From NCBI GenBank assembly GCA_965216205.1, contig OZ244139.1:186001-250000 (forward strand): a stretch of 64,000 nt of DNA, given 5' to 3'. The notes beneath the pieces are model-generated. The model had not been told where the DNA came from. It saw only the letters and a list, made by a program, of their open reading frames with translations, and searched no databases. Of this stretch, positions 41,386 through 49,269 are shown piece by piece. The position numbers and the translations under genes were made by a program. Position 1 is the first letter of the stretch, and every line of letters starts with the position of its first letter. This DNA is from CADEDH01 sp965216205 (GTDB taxonomy: Bacteria > Actinomycetota > Acidimicrobiia > Acidimicrobiales > SZUA-35).

Positions 41386-41395
41386 AGTTTAGGAT
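41386..41395. promoter_or_regulatory. overlapping divergent -10 elements, epoxide hydrolase-like / MBL genes
   Basis: Within AGTTTAGGAT the minus strand reads TAAACT (41391-41386), six bases before GTG 41379, and the plus strand reads TAGGAT (41390-41395), eight bases before ATG 41404. The two hexamers overlap by two bases, so the whole 24-base gap appears to be a back-to-back promoter giving leaderless or near-leaderless messages. Confidence 0.45.
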
Positions 41396-41403
41396 CGACC
41401 TGC

Positions 41404-42150
41404 ATGCAGGGCCCGTCTCGCCGTGACCACCGCCTGAGCCGCCGACTGTTCCTCACCGAGCTCGGCCGCCGCACCGTCGCCGTCACGGTCCTCGGCGCCG
41501 TCTCGACGATCGCGGCGGCGTGTAGCTCCGATTCGTCGTCGTCCTCGTCCTCGTCCTCCCCGCCCACTGCGCTCCGGTGGGAGCGGGCGAACTTCGGGTT
41601 CGTGTCGGCGTACGTGCTCGCTCGGGGTGACGAGGTGGCGGTCGTCGACACGGGCACCGGCAGCACGAGCGAGATCGAGGCGGCGCTCGGCGCGCTGAGC
41701 CTCGGCTGGGCCGATGTCGACCACGTGATCGTGACCCACGCCCACGGCGACCACATCGGCGGGCTCGATGCCGTGCTCACCGCGGCCGAAGCCTCCACCG
41801 GCTACGCCGGCGCGGGCGACGTCGAGCAGTTGTCGGCCCCGCGCGAGCTGGTGTCGGTCACGGGCGGCGACGAGGTCTTCGGGCTCGAGATCCTGGCGAC
41901 GCCCGGTCACACCCCGGGCCACATCTCCCCCTACGACCCGGCGACCGGCCTGCTCATCGCCGGCGACGCGCTCATCACCGATGGCGGGATGTTGCTCGGA
42001 CCGTCGGAGGAGTTCTCGTCCGACATCGGCCTCGCCCGCGAGTCGGTCAAGGCCATCGCCGACAACCCGGTCGAGACGATCCTCGTCGGCCACGGCGATC
42101 CGATCATCGACGCCGGCAGCACCCTGTCGGATCTCGCCACCGAGCTCTGA
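41404..42150 (+). CDS. Tat-exported metallo-beta-lactamase-fold lipoprotein
   Basis: A 248-residue predicted lipoprotein hydrolase. The signal peptide has a twin-arginine motif, SRRLFLTEL (R13-R14), and a lipobox IAAAC with C40 as lipid attachment site. A serine-rich spacer (SSDSSSSSSSSS) then leads into the metallo-beta-lactamase domain: THAHGDHIGGLD (111-122), a GHTPGHIS segment, AGDALITD and the final GHGDPI. Tat export suggests that the enzyme folds and binds metal before export. The substrate is unknown; the family includes lactonases, thioesterases and sulfur dioxygenases. The adjacent divergent hydrolase may share regulation. Confidence 0.85.
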   Translation: MQGPSRRDHRLSRRLFLTELGRRTVAVTVLGAVSTIAAACSSDSSSSSSSSSPPTALRWERANFGFVSAYVLARGDEVAVVDTGTGSTSEIEAALGALSLGWADVDHVIVTHAHGDHIGGLDAVLTAAEASTGYAGAGDVEQLSAPRELVSVTGGDEVFGLEILATPGHTPGHISPYDPATGLLIAGDALITDGGMLLGPSEEFSSDIGLARESVKAIADNPVETILVGHGDPIIDAGSTLSDLATEL

Positions 42151-42165
42151 GGTGGGCATCCGGCC

Positions 42166-43386
42166 TCAGGCCGCGTCGGGGTGGTCACGCTTCCACTTGT
42201 TGTGGGGGTCGCACAGCATCTGCCCGTTGCTGAGGTTGGTCGGACCGCCGCGGGAATGGGGATGCACGTGATCCGCCTGTAGCCACGCGAACGGCGCATC
42301 GCAGGCGGGTGCCCGACATCGTCCCCTCGCCAGGATCAGCAGCAGGCGCTTCATCCAGGACGGAAACGATCGGGACTCCACCGATGCGTTGACGACCTGG
42401 CTCTCGGCGTCGATCACGATCCGCCGGAACCGGGCCACCGCCAAGGCGACGAGGGCGATGCGGGGATCGACCGGCGTGCCGTCGATGAACTCGCACCGTC
42501 GATCGGGATCCCGGCCGTCGAGCTCGAGGGCCGGAATGGTCGGATCGCCGAGGCGGGCGATCGCGTTCTCGGCGACATCCTCCGACATCACGATGTTGAC
42601 CAGCGGGACGACGGTGGTGGCAGCGGTGTGCTCGTGACCCCGGATCATGAGGTTCACCAGGGCGTCGGCCTGTCGTTGGGCGTTGGTGCGACCCGCAGCG
42701 CCCTCGTCGTCCTCGGCCCGAAACAGGCGCTGCGTCTCCGTATCGAGCGCGGTCGTGAAGGTTGCACCGGCGAGCGCGTCCAACCGGAACGAGCCGGACA
42801 CCGTTCCATCGGGCCGCTTGCGGTAGCTGACACGGTTGCGACGCACCTGCTCCGATGGTGCAGCGCCGTCCGGGTCCGCGTTGATCAGCCAGTAGGCACA
42901 GACCTGTTGGAACTCCCGCCAGTCGCAGCCCCGCGCCGCATCGACCAGGTACTCCTGGGCGTCGATCAACTGGAGATGGGTGCGGGTGTTGTCGAGCCCG
43001 GCGAGCTCTCGGAGATGATCGGGGGTGAGCCACCCACTCGACCAGGCTTCCGCGAAGACCGGGAAGTCGGTGATCCAGGTTCCCCGTCGGACCGACATCT
43101 TCACGCCCCGCTTGGCGACATGGCGACGGATGGCCACCAGCTGGGCTGCATCCTGGCATCCGGCAGCCCGGAACGCCGTCGGCGCCTCCGGTGCCTGGTC
43201 GGCGGCGGCCAGCGTCCGGGCGGCGACCGCATGGAGCCGGTCGGCCTGACACAGCAACTCGGCGGACAGCTCGGCGAGCTCCACCGGCCGCAGTGCGCCC
43301 ACTGGAGCGCCGACGACGTCATCGACGGTTGCCACGAGCTCTGCGAGCTGTCGCTCGATGCTGGATCCCTCCTCGTCCGCCGCCAT
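42166..43386 (-). CDS. DUF222/HNH endonuclease-domain protein (13E12 family)
   Basis: A 406-residue protein of the DUF222-HNH type abundant in actinobacteria. The N-terminal DUF222 region is helical (IERQLAELVATVDDVVG to about residue 250). The C-terminal HNH domain has LQADHVHPHSRGGPTNLSNG and MLCDPHNKWKRDHP, with the Cys pair CRAPACDAPF upstream to bind zinc. These multicopy families are suspected nucleases or selfish elements without defined roles. The ATG at 43386 is preceded by TAGCAT on the minus strand, ending exactly six bases away. A small inverted repeat, CGGCCT-C-AGGCCG (42161-42173), overlaps the stop. Confidence 0.87.
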   Translation of the reverse strand: MAADEEGSSIERQLAELVATVDDVVGAPVGALRPVELAELSAELLCQADRLHAVAARTLAAADQAPEAPTAFRAAGCQDAAQLVAIRRHVAKRGVKMSVRRGTWITDFPVFAEAWSSGWLTPDHLRELAGLDNTRTHLQLIDAQEYLVDAARGCDWREFQQVCAYWLINADPDGAAPSEQVRRNRVSYRKRPDGTVSGSFRLDALAGATFTTALDTETQRLFRAEDDEGAAGRTNAQRQADALVNLMIRGHEHTAATTVVPLVNIVMSEDVAENAIARLGDPTIPALELDGRDPDRRCEFIDGTPVDPRIALVALAVARFRRIVIDAESQVVNASVESRSFPSWMKRLLLILARGRCRAPACDAPFAWLQADHVHPHSRGGPTNLSNGQMLCDPHNKWKRDHPDAA

Positions 43387-43429
43387 AGAGGTATGCTAGC
43401 AAACCTGCGCGTCAAGGCAATCACCATTG
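43387..43429. promoter_or_regulatory. divergent promoter gap with perfect 13-base palindrome
   Basis: This AT-richer gap separates the DUF222-HNH gene from the unrecognised 449-residue gene. TATGCTA (43392-43398) reads as TATGCT on the plus strand and TAGCAT on the minus strand, so one near-symmetric site could serve both directions. TCACCA-T-TGGTGA (43421-43433) is a perfect inverted repeat overlapping the likely start of the rightward gene and looks like an operator. Confidence 0.4.
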
Positions 43430-44779
43430 GTGAGAAAATTGGCAGAACGAGCGGCGTTTCAACGCTGGGGAGCACTCGGCCGATGGATCAAGATGGTCGA
43501 TTGGTCACCGGTGAGGGTCGAGAACCTCGTGGCGCGCGATGCGTGGGTGAGCGTCGCTGAACTCGTTCCGGAGGCGCCATGGTTCTGGCGGGCGCTGGTC
43601 CGGTTCTGCGTGGTCGAGTGCTGTGGTCTCGACGCGCTCGATCTCACGGAGGATTCCGTCCGATGGGCTTGCGGTGAGGAGGTCCCCGACGCCCACGATC
43701 GAGGCTGGCGGTCCGCGGAACCGGGAGACCCGGGTGCGCTCGGCAGCCAGCTTCGAGTGGCGGCCGTGCAGGTTCGCGATCTGGGCGCCGCTGCCGTGAG
43801 CGCTCCCCCGATCAATCGAGTTCTGACCGCGGAATCGTACGCGGCGCTGTTCGAGAACCTGGCGGAGAAGCTGGACCGGGTCGGATCGCCACGAACGCCA
43901 ACGAGCGCACCGGCGACATCCGTACCGAGGGCGGACGAGGTGCTCGGCGCGAAGCGTCTCGGTCGAACCGGGCTGCCCACCGACAGCGATTGTCGAGATG
44001 CGATCGCCGCCGCAGCGTCCGGGGCGAGGCGAGGTGCCGGATCGATGTTCCCGGCGGTGCTCATGCGTGAGGGTCGTGCCTTCGCCCGCCGGGTCGCCGT
44101 CTCGTCGATGACCGACACGATCACCACCTCGCTCGTCGATGCCGAGGAGTTCGTGATCGGCTTCGTCGGGGATCGCGCCCAGACGATGCTGCCGGTCGCG
44201 CTCGCTGGCCTCGAGGAGGGCCGGGAGCTCGCTGCTGCGGTCGCCGGCATCCCCGCCGCCAGGGAGCTCGCAGTTGTGCTCGGGCGTACGGACGCCGGTC
44301 TCGACTCGGCGGTCTCGCTCGCACTGTCACCGGTGGGCGAGGCGAGCGCGGCGTGGCTCTGTGGCCGGGAGACCGGCCTCGCCTATGCGTCTGCTGCCGC
44401 TGGCGGCAGCCCTGGTCAGCGGGCCGCGCAGTACCTCGCTGACAGCGACCGGGCGTTGTCGAGTTTCGCCGCAGCGTCGACGAGAATCGGTCGGACACCA
44501 ACGGAGGCGCAACGGTTGGCCGCCACCGAGACCTGTGCCACCGTCGCAGCTGCGATCATGGAGACAGAACCGGGTCGCAGGCTCGTCGGCGCGATGCACG
44601 ATGGCGAGCCGGGCCGAACGATCATCGGCGCGCTGGAGCTCGGTGACGCAGACCGCGCCGACGGTACGACCGCGGCTGCGCTCGCAGCTGGCTGTGTTCT
44701 CCTGCAGATCGCTGCGCAGTATTCCGTCCTGAGCGCTGCCGTCGTCCTCTACGTGGCGTACGAGGCGAGCGCTGCTTGA
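43430..44779 (+). CDS. unrecognised 449-residue protein
   Basis: I do not recognise any family. The N-terminal 60 residues have a Trp-rich patch (DWSPVRVENLV, then EAPWFWRALVRFCVVECCG). The middle holds a polar linker (PRTPTSAPATSVPRAD), and the C-terminal 250 residues are an alanine-rich, probably all-helical region with internal similarity (GLEEGRELAAAVAGIPAAREL) ending in a hydrophobic helix (LLQIAAQYSVLSAAVVLYVA). Third-position GC is high enough for coding but lower than in the neighbours. GTG 43430, TTG 43427 and ATG 43493 are all possible starts. It is divergent from the DUF222-HNH gene. A taxon-restricted orphan is my best description. Confidence 0.6.
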   Translation: MRKLAERAAFQRWGALGRWIKMVDWSPVRVENLVARDAWVSVAELVPEAPWFWRALVRFCVVECCGLDALDLTEDSVRWACGEEVPDAHDRGWRSAEPGDPGALGSQLRVAAVQVRDLGAAAVSAPPINRVLTAESYAALFENLAEKLDRVGSPRTPTSAPATSVPRADEVLGAKRLGRTGLPTDSDCRDAIAAAASGARRGAGSMFPAVLMREGRAFARRVAVSSMTDTITTSLVDAEEFVIGFVGDRAQTMLPVALAGLEEGRELAAAVAGIPAARELAVVLGRTDAGLDSAVSLALSPVGEASAAWLCGRETGLAYASAAAGGSPGQRAAQYLADSDRALSSFAAASTRIGRTPTEAQRLAATETCATVAAAIMETEPGRRLVGAMHDGEPGRTIIGALELGDADRADGTTAAALAAGCVLLQIAAQYSVLSAAVVLYVAYEASAA

Positions 44780-44851
44780 TCGGCGGATGATGGGGAAGAC
44801 GCGAGGCATGACCCCTGGGCTCCTGACCCGCGGCCTGACGGAGCGGTCCGG

Positions 44852-45592
44852 TCAGGCTGGGATGCGGAGGGCCTCCGTGACCGTGCAGGTGACGTCGGAT
44901 GCCGACGCCGTGCCGGTGAGGAAGCCGAGGTTGGTGTCGCCGACCTCGTCGCCGGCTGGGACGTCGCTGATGATGCCGCTGTCGGATCCGAGGAACTCCC
45001 CGGCGGGGCCGGTCAGCTCGTAGAAGATCTGGTAGTGGGAGTCGACCCCGCTCACGTTCGTGATCCGCACCTCGACGTCGTAGGTCCCGCCGGCCAGGTC
45101 GCGTACACCCACCACCTCGCACGAGGCGGGCCCATCGGCCGGCACGCCCACCGTGAAGTCGAGGTTGGCCTCCTCGGCCACCTCGGCCACCTGCTCCACC
45201 GCGTCGCGGGCGCCGAAGTAGACCACCAGCCCGCAGCCGCCGCACGCGAGCACGAGCGCGCCGACGATCGACAGCAGCACGATCCACACCGTGCGCGAGG
45301 TGCCGCTCGATTGACCGCCAGTGGGCGGCGGCCCGCCGTAGCCGGGCGGTCCGCCGTAACCGGGCTGACCACCGTAGCCGGGCTGACCGCCGTAGGCCGG
45401 TGGTCCAGCTCCGGGAGACTGCCCGTAGCCCGGCTGTGGGCCCGGACCGGGAGCCCCGTGACCGGGACTTCCGTGCGGAGCGGGCCCGGGAGCCCCGTAC
45501 CCGGGCGGTGGCGTCCCCGGGGCGGACTCGGGCGGATACCACTTGCCGTCGGAGGCCTGCCACCAGCCGTGCCCCTGCGGTGTGTCGCTCAT
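44852..45592 (-). CDS. membrane-anchored protein with WWxASDGKWYPPE head and Gly/Pro/Tyr repeats
   Basis: A 246-residue protein. The N-terminal GWWQASDGKWYPPE motif is a short element found at the head of many actinobacterial membrane proteins. A low-complexity stretch follows, with repeats of GYGGQP/GYGGPP (about 50-92), then one membrane helix (about 100-125, TVWIVLLSIVGALVLACGGC). The outer domain of about 120 residues looks like a small beta-sandwich (YDVEVRITNVSGVDSHYQIF), as in FxLYD or DUF4352-type domains. The ATG has a clear GGGAGGG ribosome binding site. Function unknown. Confidence 0.75.
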   Translation of the reverse strand: MSDTPQGHGWWQASDGKWYPPESAPGTPPPGYGAPGPAPHGSPGHGAPGPGPQPGYGQSPGAGPPAYGGQPGYGGQPGYGGPPGYGGPPPTGGQSSGTSRTVWIVLLSIVGALVLACGGCGLVVYFGARDAVEQVAEVAEEANLDFTVGVPADGPASCEVVGVRDLAGGTYDVEVRITNVSGVDSHYQIFYELTGPAGEFLGSDSGIISDVPAGDEVGDTNLGFLTGTASASDVTCTVTEALRIPA

Positions 45593-45683
45593 CGTCCCTC
45601 CCGGACCCACGATCGAGTCGGCTGACAGTGTGGCACGGCCACCGCCGGGTGACGCCCAGAACGACGGCGCGTAGCCTGCTGCC

Positions 45684-46904
45684 ATGGGCATGATCGAGAC
45701 CGTCCGCTCCGTGGTGCAGTTCCGCCCGATCGAGCTCGACCCGGTTGCTCGTCGCCTGTCGAGGGCGGCCGACATCGGTGATCTGCGGCGCATCGCCAAG
45801 CGCCGACTCCCCGCCGGGGTGTTCGACTACATCGACGGCGGCGCCGAGGACGAGATCAGCCTGGAGCGCAACGTCGGCGGCTTCCGCCGGCTCGAGTTGC
45901 GCCCGAGAGTGCTGCGCGACGTGTCCAAGATCGACACGGCCACCACCATCCTCGGTCGACCCCGGCCGCTGCCGCTCGTGCTGTCGCCGACCGGGTTCAC
46001 CCGAATCGCCGACCCGCAGGGCGAGCTGGCCGTCGCCAAAGCGGCGGCGAAGCACGGCATCCCCTACAGCCTGTCGACCATGGGCACCCGGTCGATCGAG
46101 GAGGTCGCTGGCGCGTCGAACGGGCCGCTGTGGTTCCAGGTCTACACCTGGCGCGACCGCGGTCTGGTGAAGGACCTCCTCGACCGGGCAGCCGCCGCCG
46201 GCTACGAGGCGATCATCCTCACGGTCGACACCGCCGTGCTCGGCCGCCGGGAGCGCGACGTGCGCCGTGGCTACACCCTCCCGCCGAAGGTCGGGCTCGA
46301 CACCGTTCTCGACGGCATCCTCCACCCGGCATGGACGCTCGACTTCCTCCGTAACGAGCCGATCAAGTTCGCCAGCGTCGCGTCCGACAACGCGGCCGAC
46401 GACGGCTCCTCGGCGGTGAGTCTCAGCGAGTACATCAACTCGCAGTTCGACCCCGCGCTGTCGTGGGCCGACGTCGAATGGCTGCAGTCGGCGTGGGACG
46501 GCCCGATCGTGCTCAAGGGGATCCAGACCATCGCCGACGCCAAGCTCGCCGTGGAGGCGGGGGTCGATGCGATCGCCCTGTCGAACCACGGGGGTCGCCA
46601 GATCGACGGCGCCCCGTCGATCATCGAGCTCGTGGAGCCAGTGGCCCAGGAGGTCGGCGGGTCGATCGAGATCTTCTGCGACGGCGGCGTGCGACGGGGG
46701 TCCGACATCGTCAAGGCGCTCGCCCTCGGCGCAACGGCGTGCATGGCCGGCCGGGCCTACCTCTACGGGCTCGGGGCGGCAGGCGAGCGGGGCGTCGACC
46801 ACGTGCTCGAGTTCCTCGCCGCCGGCATGGAGCGCACGATGGCGTTGTCGGGGGTTCAGCGGGTGACCGACATCGACCGGGACCTGGTGGCCTGGCACCA
46901 CTGA
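45684..46904 (+). CDS. lldD: FMN-dependent alpha-hydroxy-acid dehydrogenase (LldD2-like)
   Basis: Oxidises an L-2-hydroxy acid, most likely L-lactate, to the 2-keto acid with FMN. The 406-residue sequence has the family core: LPAGVFDYIDGGAEDEISLERN at the N-terminus, PTGFTRIADPQGE, YSLSTMGTRSIEEV, QVYTWRDRG, the lysine strand IVLKGIQT, and LSNHGGRQIDG with the catalytic histidine (H302). Overall it closely recalls mycobacterial LldD2 as I remember it. TAGCCT (45672-45677) ends exactly six bases before the ATG. Other 2-hydroxy acids cannot be excluded. Confidence 0.88.
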   Translation: MGMIETVRSVVQFRPIELDPVARRLSRAADIGDLRRIAKRRLPAGVFDYIDGGAEDEISLERNVGGFRRLELRPRVLRDVSKIDTATTILGRPRPLPLVLSPTGFTRIADPQGELAVAKAAAKHGIPYSLSTMGTRSIEEVAGASNGPLWFQVYTWRDRGLVKDLLDRAAAAGYEAIILTVDTAVLGRRERDVRRGYTLPPKVGLDTVLDGILHPAWTLDFLRNEPIKFASVASDNAADDGSSAVSLSEYINSQFDPALSWADVEWLQSAWDGPIVLKGIQTIADAKLAVEAGVDAIALSNHGGRQIDGAPSIIELVEPVAQEVGGSIEIFCDGGVRRGSDIVKALALGATACMAGRAYLYGLGAAGERGVDHVLEFLAAGMERTMALSGVQRVTDIDRDLVAWHH

Positions 46905-46952
46905 GACCGGGTCGGTCGATCCGTCGACTCAGGTGCTCGCTACGCTCGGCCG

Positions 46953-47534
46953 ATGGCCCGACCCCTCCAACTCGAGTTCGTGATGTCGGGCGACCACGTC
47001 GACCGGCTCCCGCCGAGCGAGGCCGAGGTGGCGATCGTCGGCCGGTCCAACGTGGGCAAGTCGTCGCTCGTCAACGCGCTCGGGAACCGCAAGCAGCTCG
47101 CCCGGGTCAGCAACACGCCTGGCCGGACCCGGCTGCTGAACCTGTTCGCCGTCGACGGGGGCGGCAGCATCATGGACCTCCCCGGGTACGGCTATGCCGC
47201 AGCGTCGAAGCAGCTCCGGGCCGGTTGGCAGGCGATGATCGAGGGCTACCTGCTCGAGCGGGAAGGGCTGGCGATGGTGATCGTGCTCGTCGATGGCGCG
47301 GTCGGACCCACCAGGCTCGACGTCGACATGCTCGACTGGCTCCGGGCCAATGGCCTGCCCCACACGGTGGTCGCCACCAAGCACGACAAGGTGAAGTCGT
47401 CGAAGCGGCAGCGCCGGGTGAAGGAGGTGGCGGCGGGATGCGACCTGGAGGTGGGCGACGTGATCTGGGTCAGCGCCCACAAGGGCACCGGGATCGACCG
47501 TCTCCGCTCCCTCATCCTCACCTGGCTGGACTAG
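46953..47534 (+). CDS. engB: ribosome biogenesis GTPase EngB/YsxC
   Basis: Essential GTPase for late assembly of the large ribosomal subunit. The 193-residue protein has G1 GRSNVGKS (30-37), the G2 threonine in SNTPGRTR, G3 DLPGYG (75-80), G4 TKHDK (142-146, the TKxDK form usual for this family) and G5 WVSAHKGTG. TACGCT (46941-46946) ends six bases before the ATG, consistent with a leaderless message. It is followed by a strong palindrome shared with the convergent VOC gene. Confidence 0.93.
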   Translation: MARPLQLEFVMSGDHVDRLPPSEAEVAIVGRSNVGKSSLVNALGNRKQLARVSNTPGRTRLLNLFAVDGGGSIMDLPGYGYAAASKQLRAGWQAMIEGYLLEREGLAMVIVLVDGAVGPTRLDVDMLDWLRANGLPHTVVATKHDKVKSSKRQRRVKEVAAGCDLEVGDVIWVSAHKGTGIDRLRSLILTWLD

Positions 47535-47554
47535 CCCACACCACGCGTACTTCC

Positions 47555-47587
47555 CGCGCACACCGGTGTCTGACACCGGTGTGCGCG
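47555..47587. terminator. perfect 16-bp palindrome between convergent genes
   Basis: Arms 47555-47570 and 47572-47587 are exact reverse complements around a single central T. The core reads ACACCGGTGTC-T-GACACCGGTGT flanked by CGCGC/GCGCG. It lies between the convergent engB and VOC genes. A 1-base loop cannot form as such, so the hairpin would open a few central pairs. No T tract follows. It could be a bidirectional terminator or a dispersed repeat. Confidence 0.5.
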
Positions 47588-47593
47588 CTGGAA

Positions 47594-48391
47594 TCAGCTC
47601 TGCGCTTCGGGTTGGAGGAGCGCGAAGTTGCCGCCAGCCGGGTCGTGGACGACGGCGTTCGTGCCGACGCCCGGGATCGGGAACGGCTCGACGACCACCA
47701 TGCCGCCGTTCGCCTTCACCTTCTCCACCGTGTCGGCCACATCGGACACGAGGAAGTAGACGGCCCAGAAGTTGGGGACCTGCTCGGGCACGCCGGGCGG
47801 CATCGTCATGAGACCACCCATGCCCTGACCCTCGGTCCCACCGGCGATCACGTTGTACTCGCCCATCGGCCCCATGTCCTGCACGTCATAGCTCCAGCCG
47901 AACACGTCGGCGTAGAACGTCTTCGCGGTGTCGAGATCGCGGGTCTGCAACTCGTTCCACGAGTAGCTGTTCGGCTCGTTGGCGATCTGGGCGCCGTAGT
48001 GCTCACCCGCCTGCCACACCGAGAACGCGGCGCCGGTGGGGTCGGCGAAGATCGCCATCGACCCAGCCTCCATCACCTGCATCGGGGGCATCATCACCGA
48101 GCCGCCCGCCTCGGTCACCTTGGCCGCGACGGCCTCGCAGTCGTCGGTGGCGACGTAGGTGTTCCACACGGCCGGCATGCTCTCCATGCCCGGCGGCTGT
48201 CCACCGAGCCCGGCCACGTCCTTCCCGTTCAACAGGAAGCTGACGTAGACCCGGTTGCCCTCCGGATCGAACTGGTCCTCGGCGTCCCAGCCGAACACCG
48301 AGGAATAGAACGCCTTCACCCCGTCGACGTCGGGACTCATCAGGTCGACCCAGCACGGCGTGCCGGGCTCGTAGGACGTGAACTCGGGCAT
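47594..48391 (-). CDS. VOC (glyoxalase/dioxygenase-fold) protein, two domains
   Basis: A 265-residue protein of two tandem VOC domains. The first begins PCWVDLMSPDVDGVKAFYSS and ends MAIFADPTGAAFSVWQ; the second begins SWNELQTRDLDTAKTFYADV and ends AVVHDPAGGNFALLQP. Each has the beta-alpha-beta-beta-beta pattern that often binds a divalent metal. The enclosed substrates range from methylglyoxal adducts to antibiotics, so no reaction is assigned. The ATG at 48391 has TGGAGGT upstream at good spacing. Confidence 0.85.
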   Translation of the reverse strand: MPEFTSYEPGTPCWVDLMSPDVDGVKAFYSSVFGWDAEDQFDPEGNRVYVSFLLNGKDVAGLGGQPPGMESMPAVWNTYVATDDCEAVAAKVTEAGGSVMMPPMQVMEAGSMAIFADPTGAAFSVWQAGEHYGAQIANEPNSYSWNELQTRDLDTAKTFYADVFGWSYDVQDMGPMGEYNVIAGGTEGQGMGGLMTMPPGVPEQVPNFWAVYFLVSDVADTVEKVKANGGMVVVEPFPIPGVGTNAVVHDPAGGNFALLQPEAQS

Positions 48392-48497
48392 TGCGGTACC
48401 TCCAGCATCGAGTGCCGCCAGATCGGATGGTCTGACACCGTCATGATGCCCGGCCAGCGATTCGTTCGGGTGAAAACGCTGCGGATAGTGTTTGGCT

Positions 48498-49253
48498 GTG
48501 GAGCCGCAGTGGGACGATCGTCTCTTGTCTGCCTCCTGGAGCCGCGCCCGGTCCTGGACCGCCGACAATCCGATCAAGTATTCGGTCATCTTCGGGGCCC
48601 CGGCATTGATCCTGCAGGTGGCGATCACCGCCGGCTTCCTCCGCATGGGTGGCGTCCTGCAGGCGCTGCTGAGCCTGTTCCTGGTGCCGGTGGCGATCAT
48701 CGGCTTCATGATCATGCGAACCTGGCTGCTCATGCTCTACGAGGTGCGCGATGAGCTCGGCCGGCACCTCGACCCGGAAGGCGAGGAAGCGGATCCCGAG
48801 AACTTCACCTGCGAGCTGACCGACGTCACCAGGAACGAGATCGCCGTCCGGGTGATCAACCACGACCAGCCCGGCGAGTTCCAGGTGAAGGTGGTCGATC
48901 TCGAAGGCGTTGAGCGGAAGCCGGTTCCGATCACGCTCCGGTGGCAGGCCGAGCCCACCGAGTCGGTGAGGCGGATCAATCGCGACGACTCCGACATCGT
49001 GAGCGTCGTTCGGGTGCGGGGTCGACGGGCGATCGACTTCCTCGAGCCCGCAGCCGACGGCAAGGATCGTTATCAGCGGGTGGCGACCGCCTGCGACAGC
49101 ACCAACGGTCGACCCGACGAGATCGGTGTGGTCCTCCGGATCTTCAACCGGCAGGCCGGCGGCGACGGTCGGCGGTCACACGTGCTGAGGCTGCGGTTCG
49201 ACAACGGCGGTGACACGCCGACGCCGCTCCTCGAGCCACTCGTCCAGACCTGA
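48498..49253 (+). CDS. membrane protein of unknown function
   Basis: A 251-residue protein: a cytoplasmic Trp-containing head, two membrane helices (about 30-48 and 52-74, LQALLSLFLVPVAIIGFMIM), then a soluble domain of about 170 residues rich in beta strands (NFTCELTDVTRNEIAVRVIN, then FQVKVVDLEGVERKPVPITL) and ending in a basic, Arg-rich segment. No family is recognised. The GTG at 48498 is supported by TAGTGT (48486-48491) ending exactly six bases upstream. It is divergent from the VOC gene and convergent with the P-loop ATPase gene. Confidence 0.65.
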   Translation: MEPQWDDRLLSASWSRARSWTADNPIKYSVIFGAPALILQVAITAGFLRMGGVLQALLSLFLVPVAIIGFMIMRTWLLMLYEVRDELGRHLDPEGEEADPENFTCELTDVTRNEIAVRVINHDQPGEFQVKVVDLEGVERKPVPITLRWQAEPTESVRRINRDDSDIVSVVRVRGRRAIDFLEPAADGKDRYQRVATACDSTNGRPDEIGVVLRIFNRQAGGDGRRSHVLRLRFDNGGDTPTPLLEPLVQT

Positions 49254-49269
49254 TCCTCGAGCCGCTCGC

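Noticed and set aside
41530..41570. Serine run TCGTCG... suspected as a sequencing slip in the MBL gene
   Set aside because: The frame continues correctly from the lipobox into an intact MBL domain, and Ser-rich spacers after a lipobox are common.
42166..43386. DUF222-HNH gene considered as a homing endonuclease in an intron or intein
   Set aside because: It has its own promoter and start, no interrupted host gene or intein splice motifs flank it, and DUF222-HNH proteins are usually free-standing.
44622..46901. A 759-residue minus-strand open frame across the anchored protein and lldD
   Set aside because: It lies antisense to the FMN enzyme, whose motifs are complete, and in the wrong frame for the anchored protein. 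Its translation is low-complexity.
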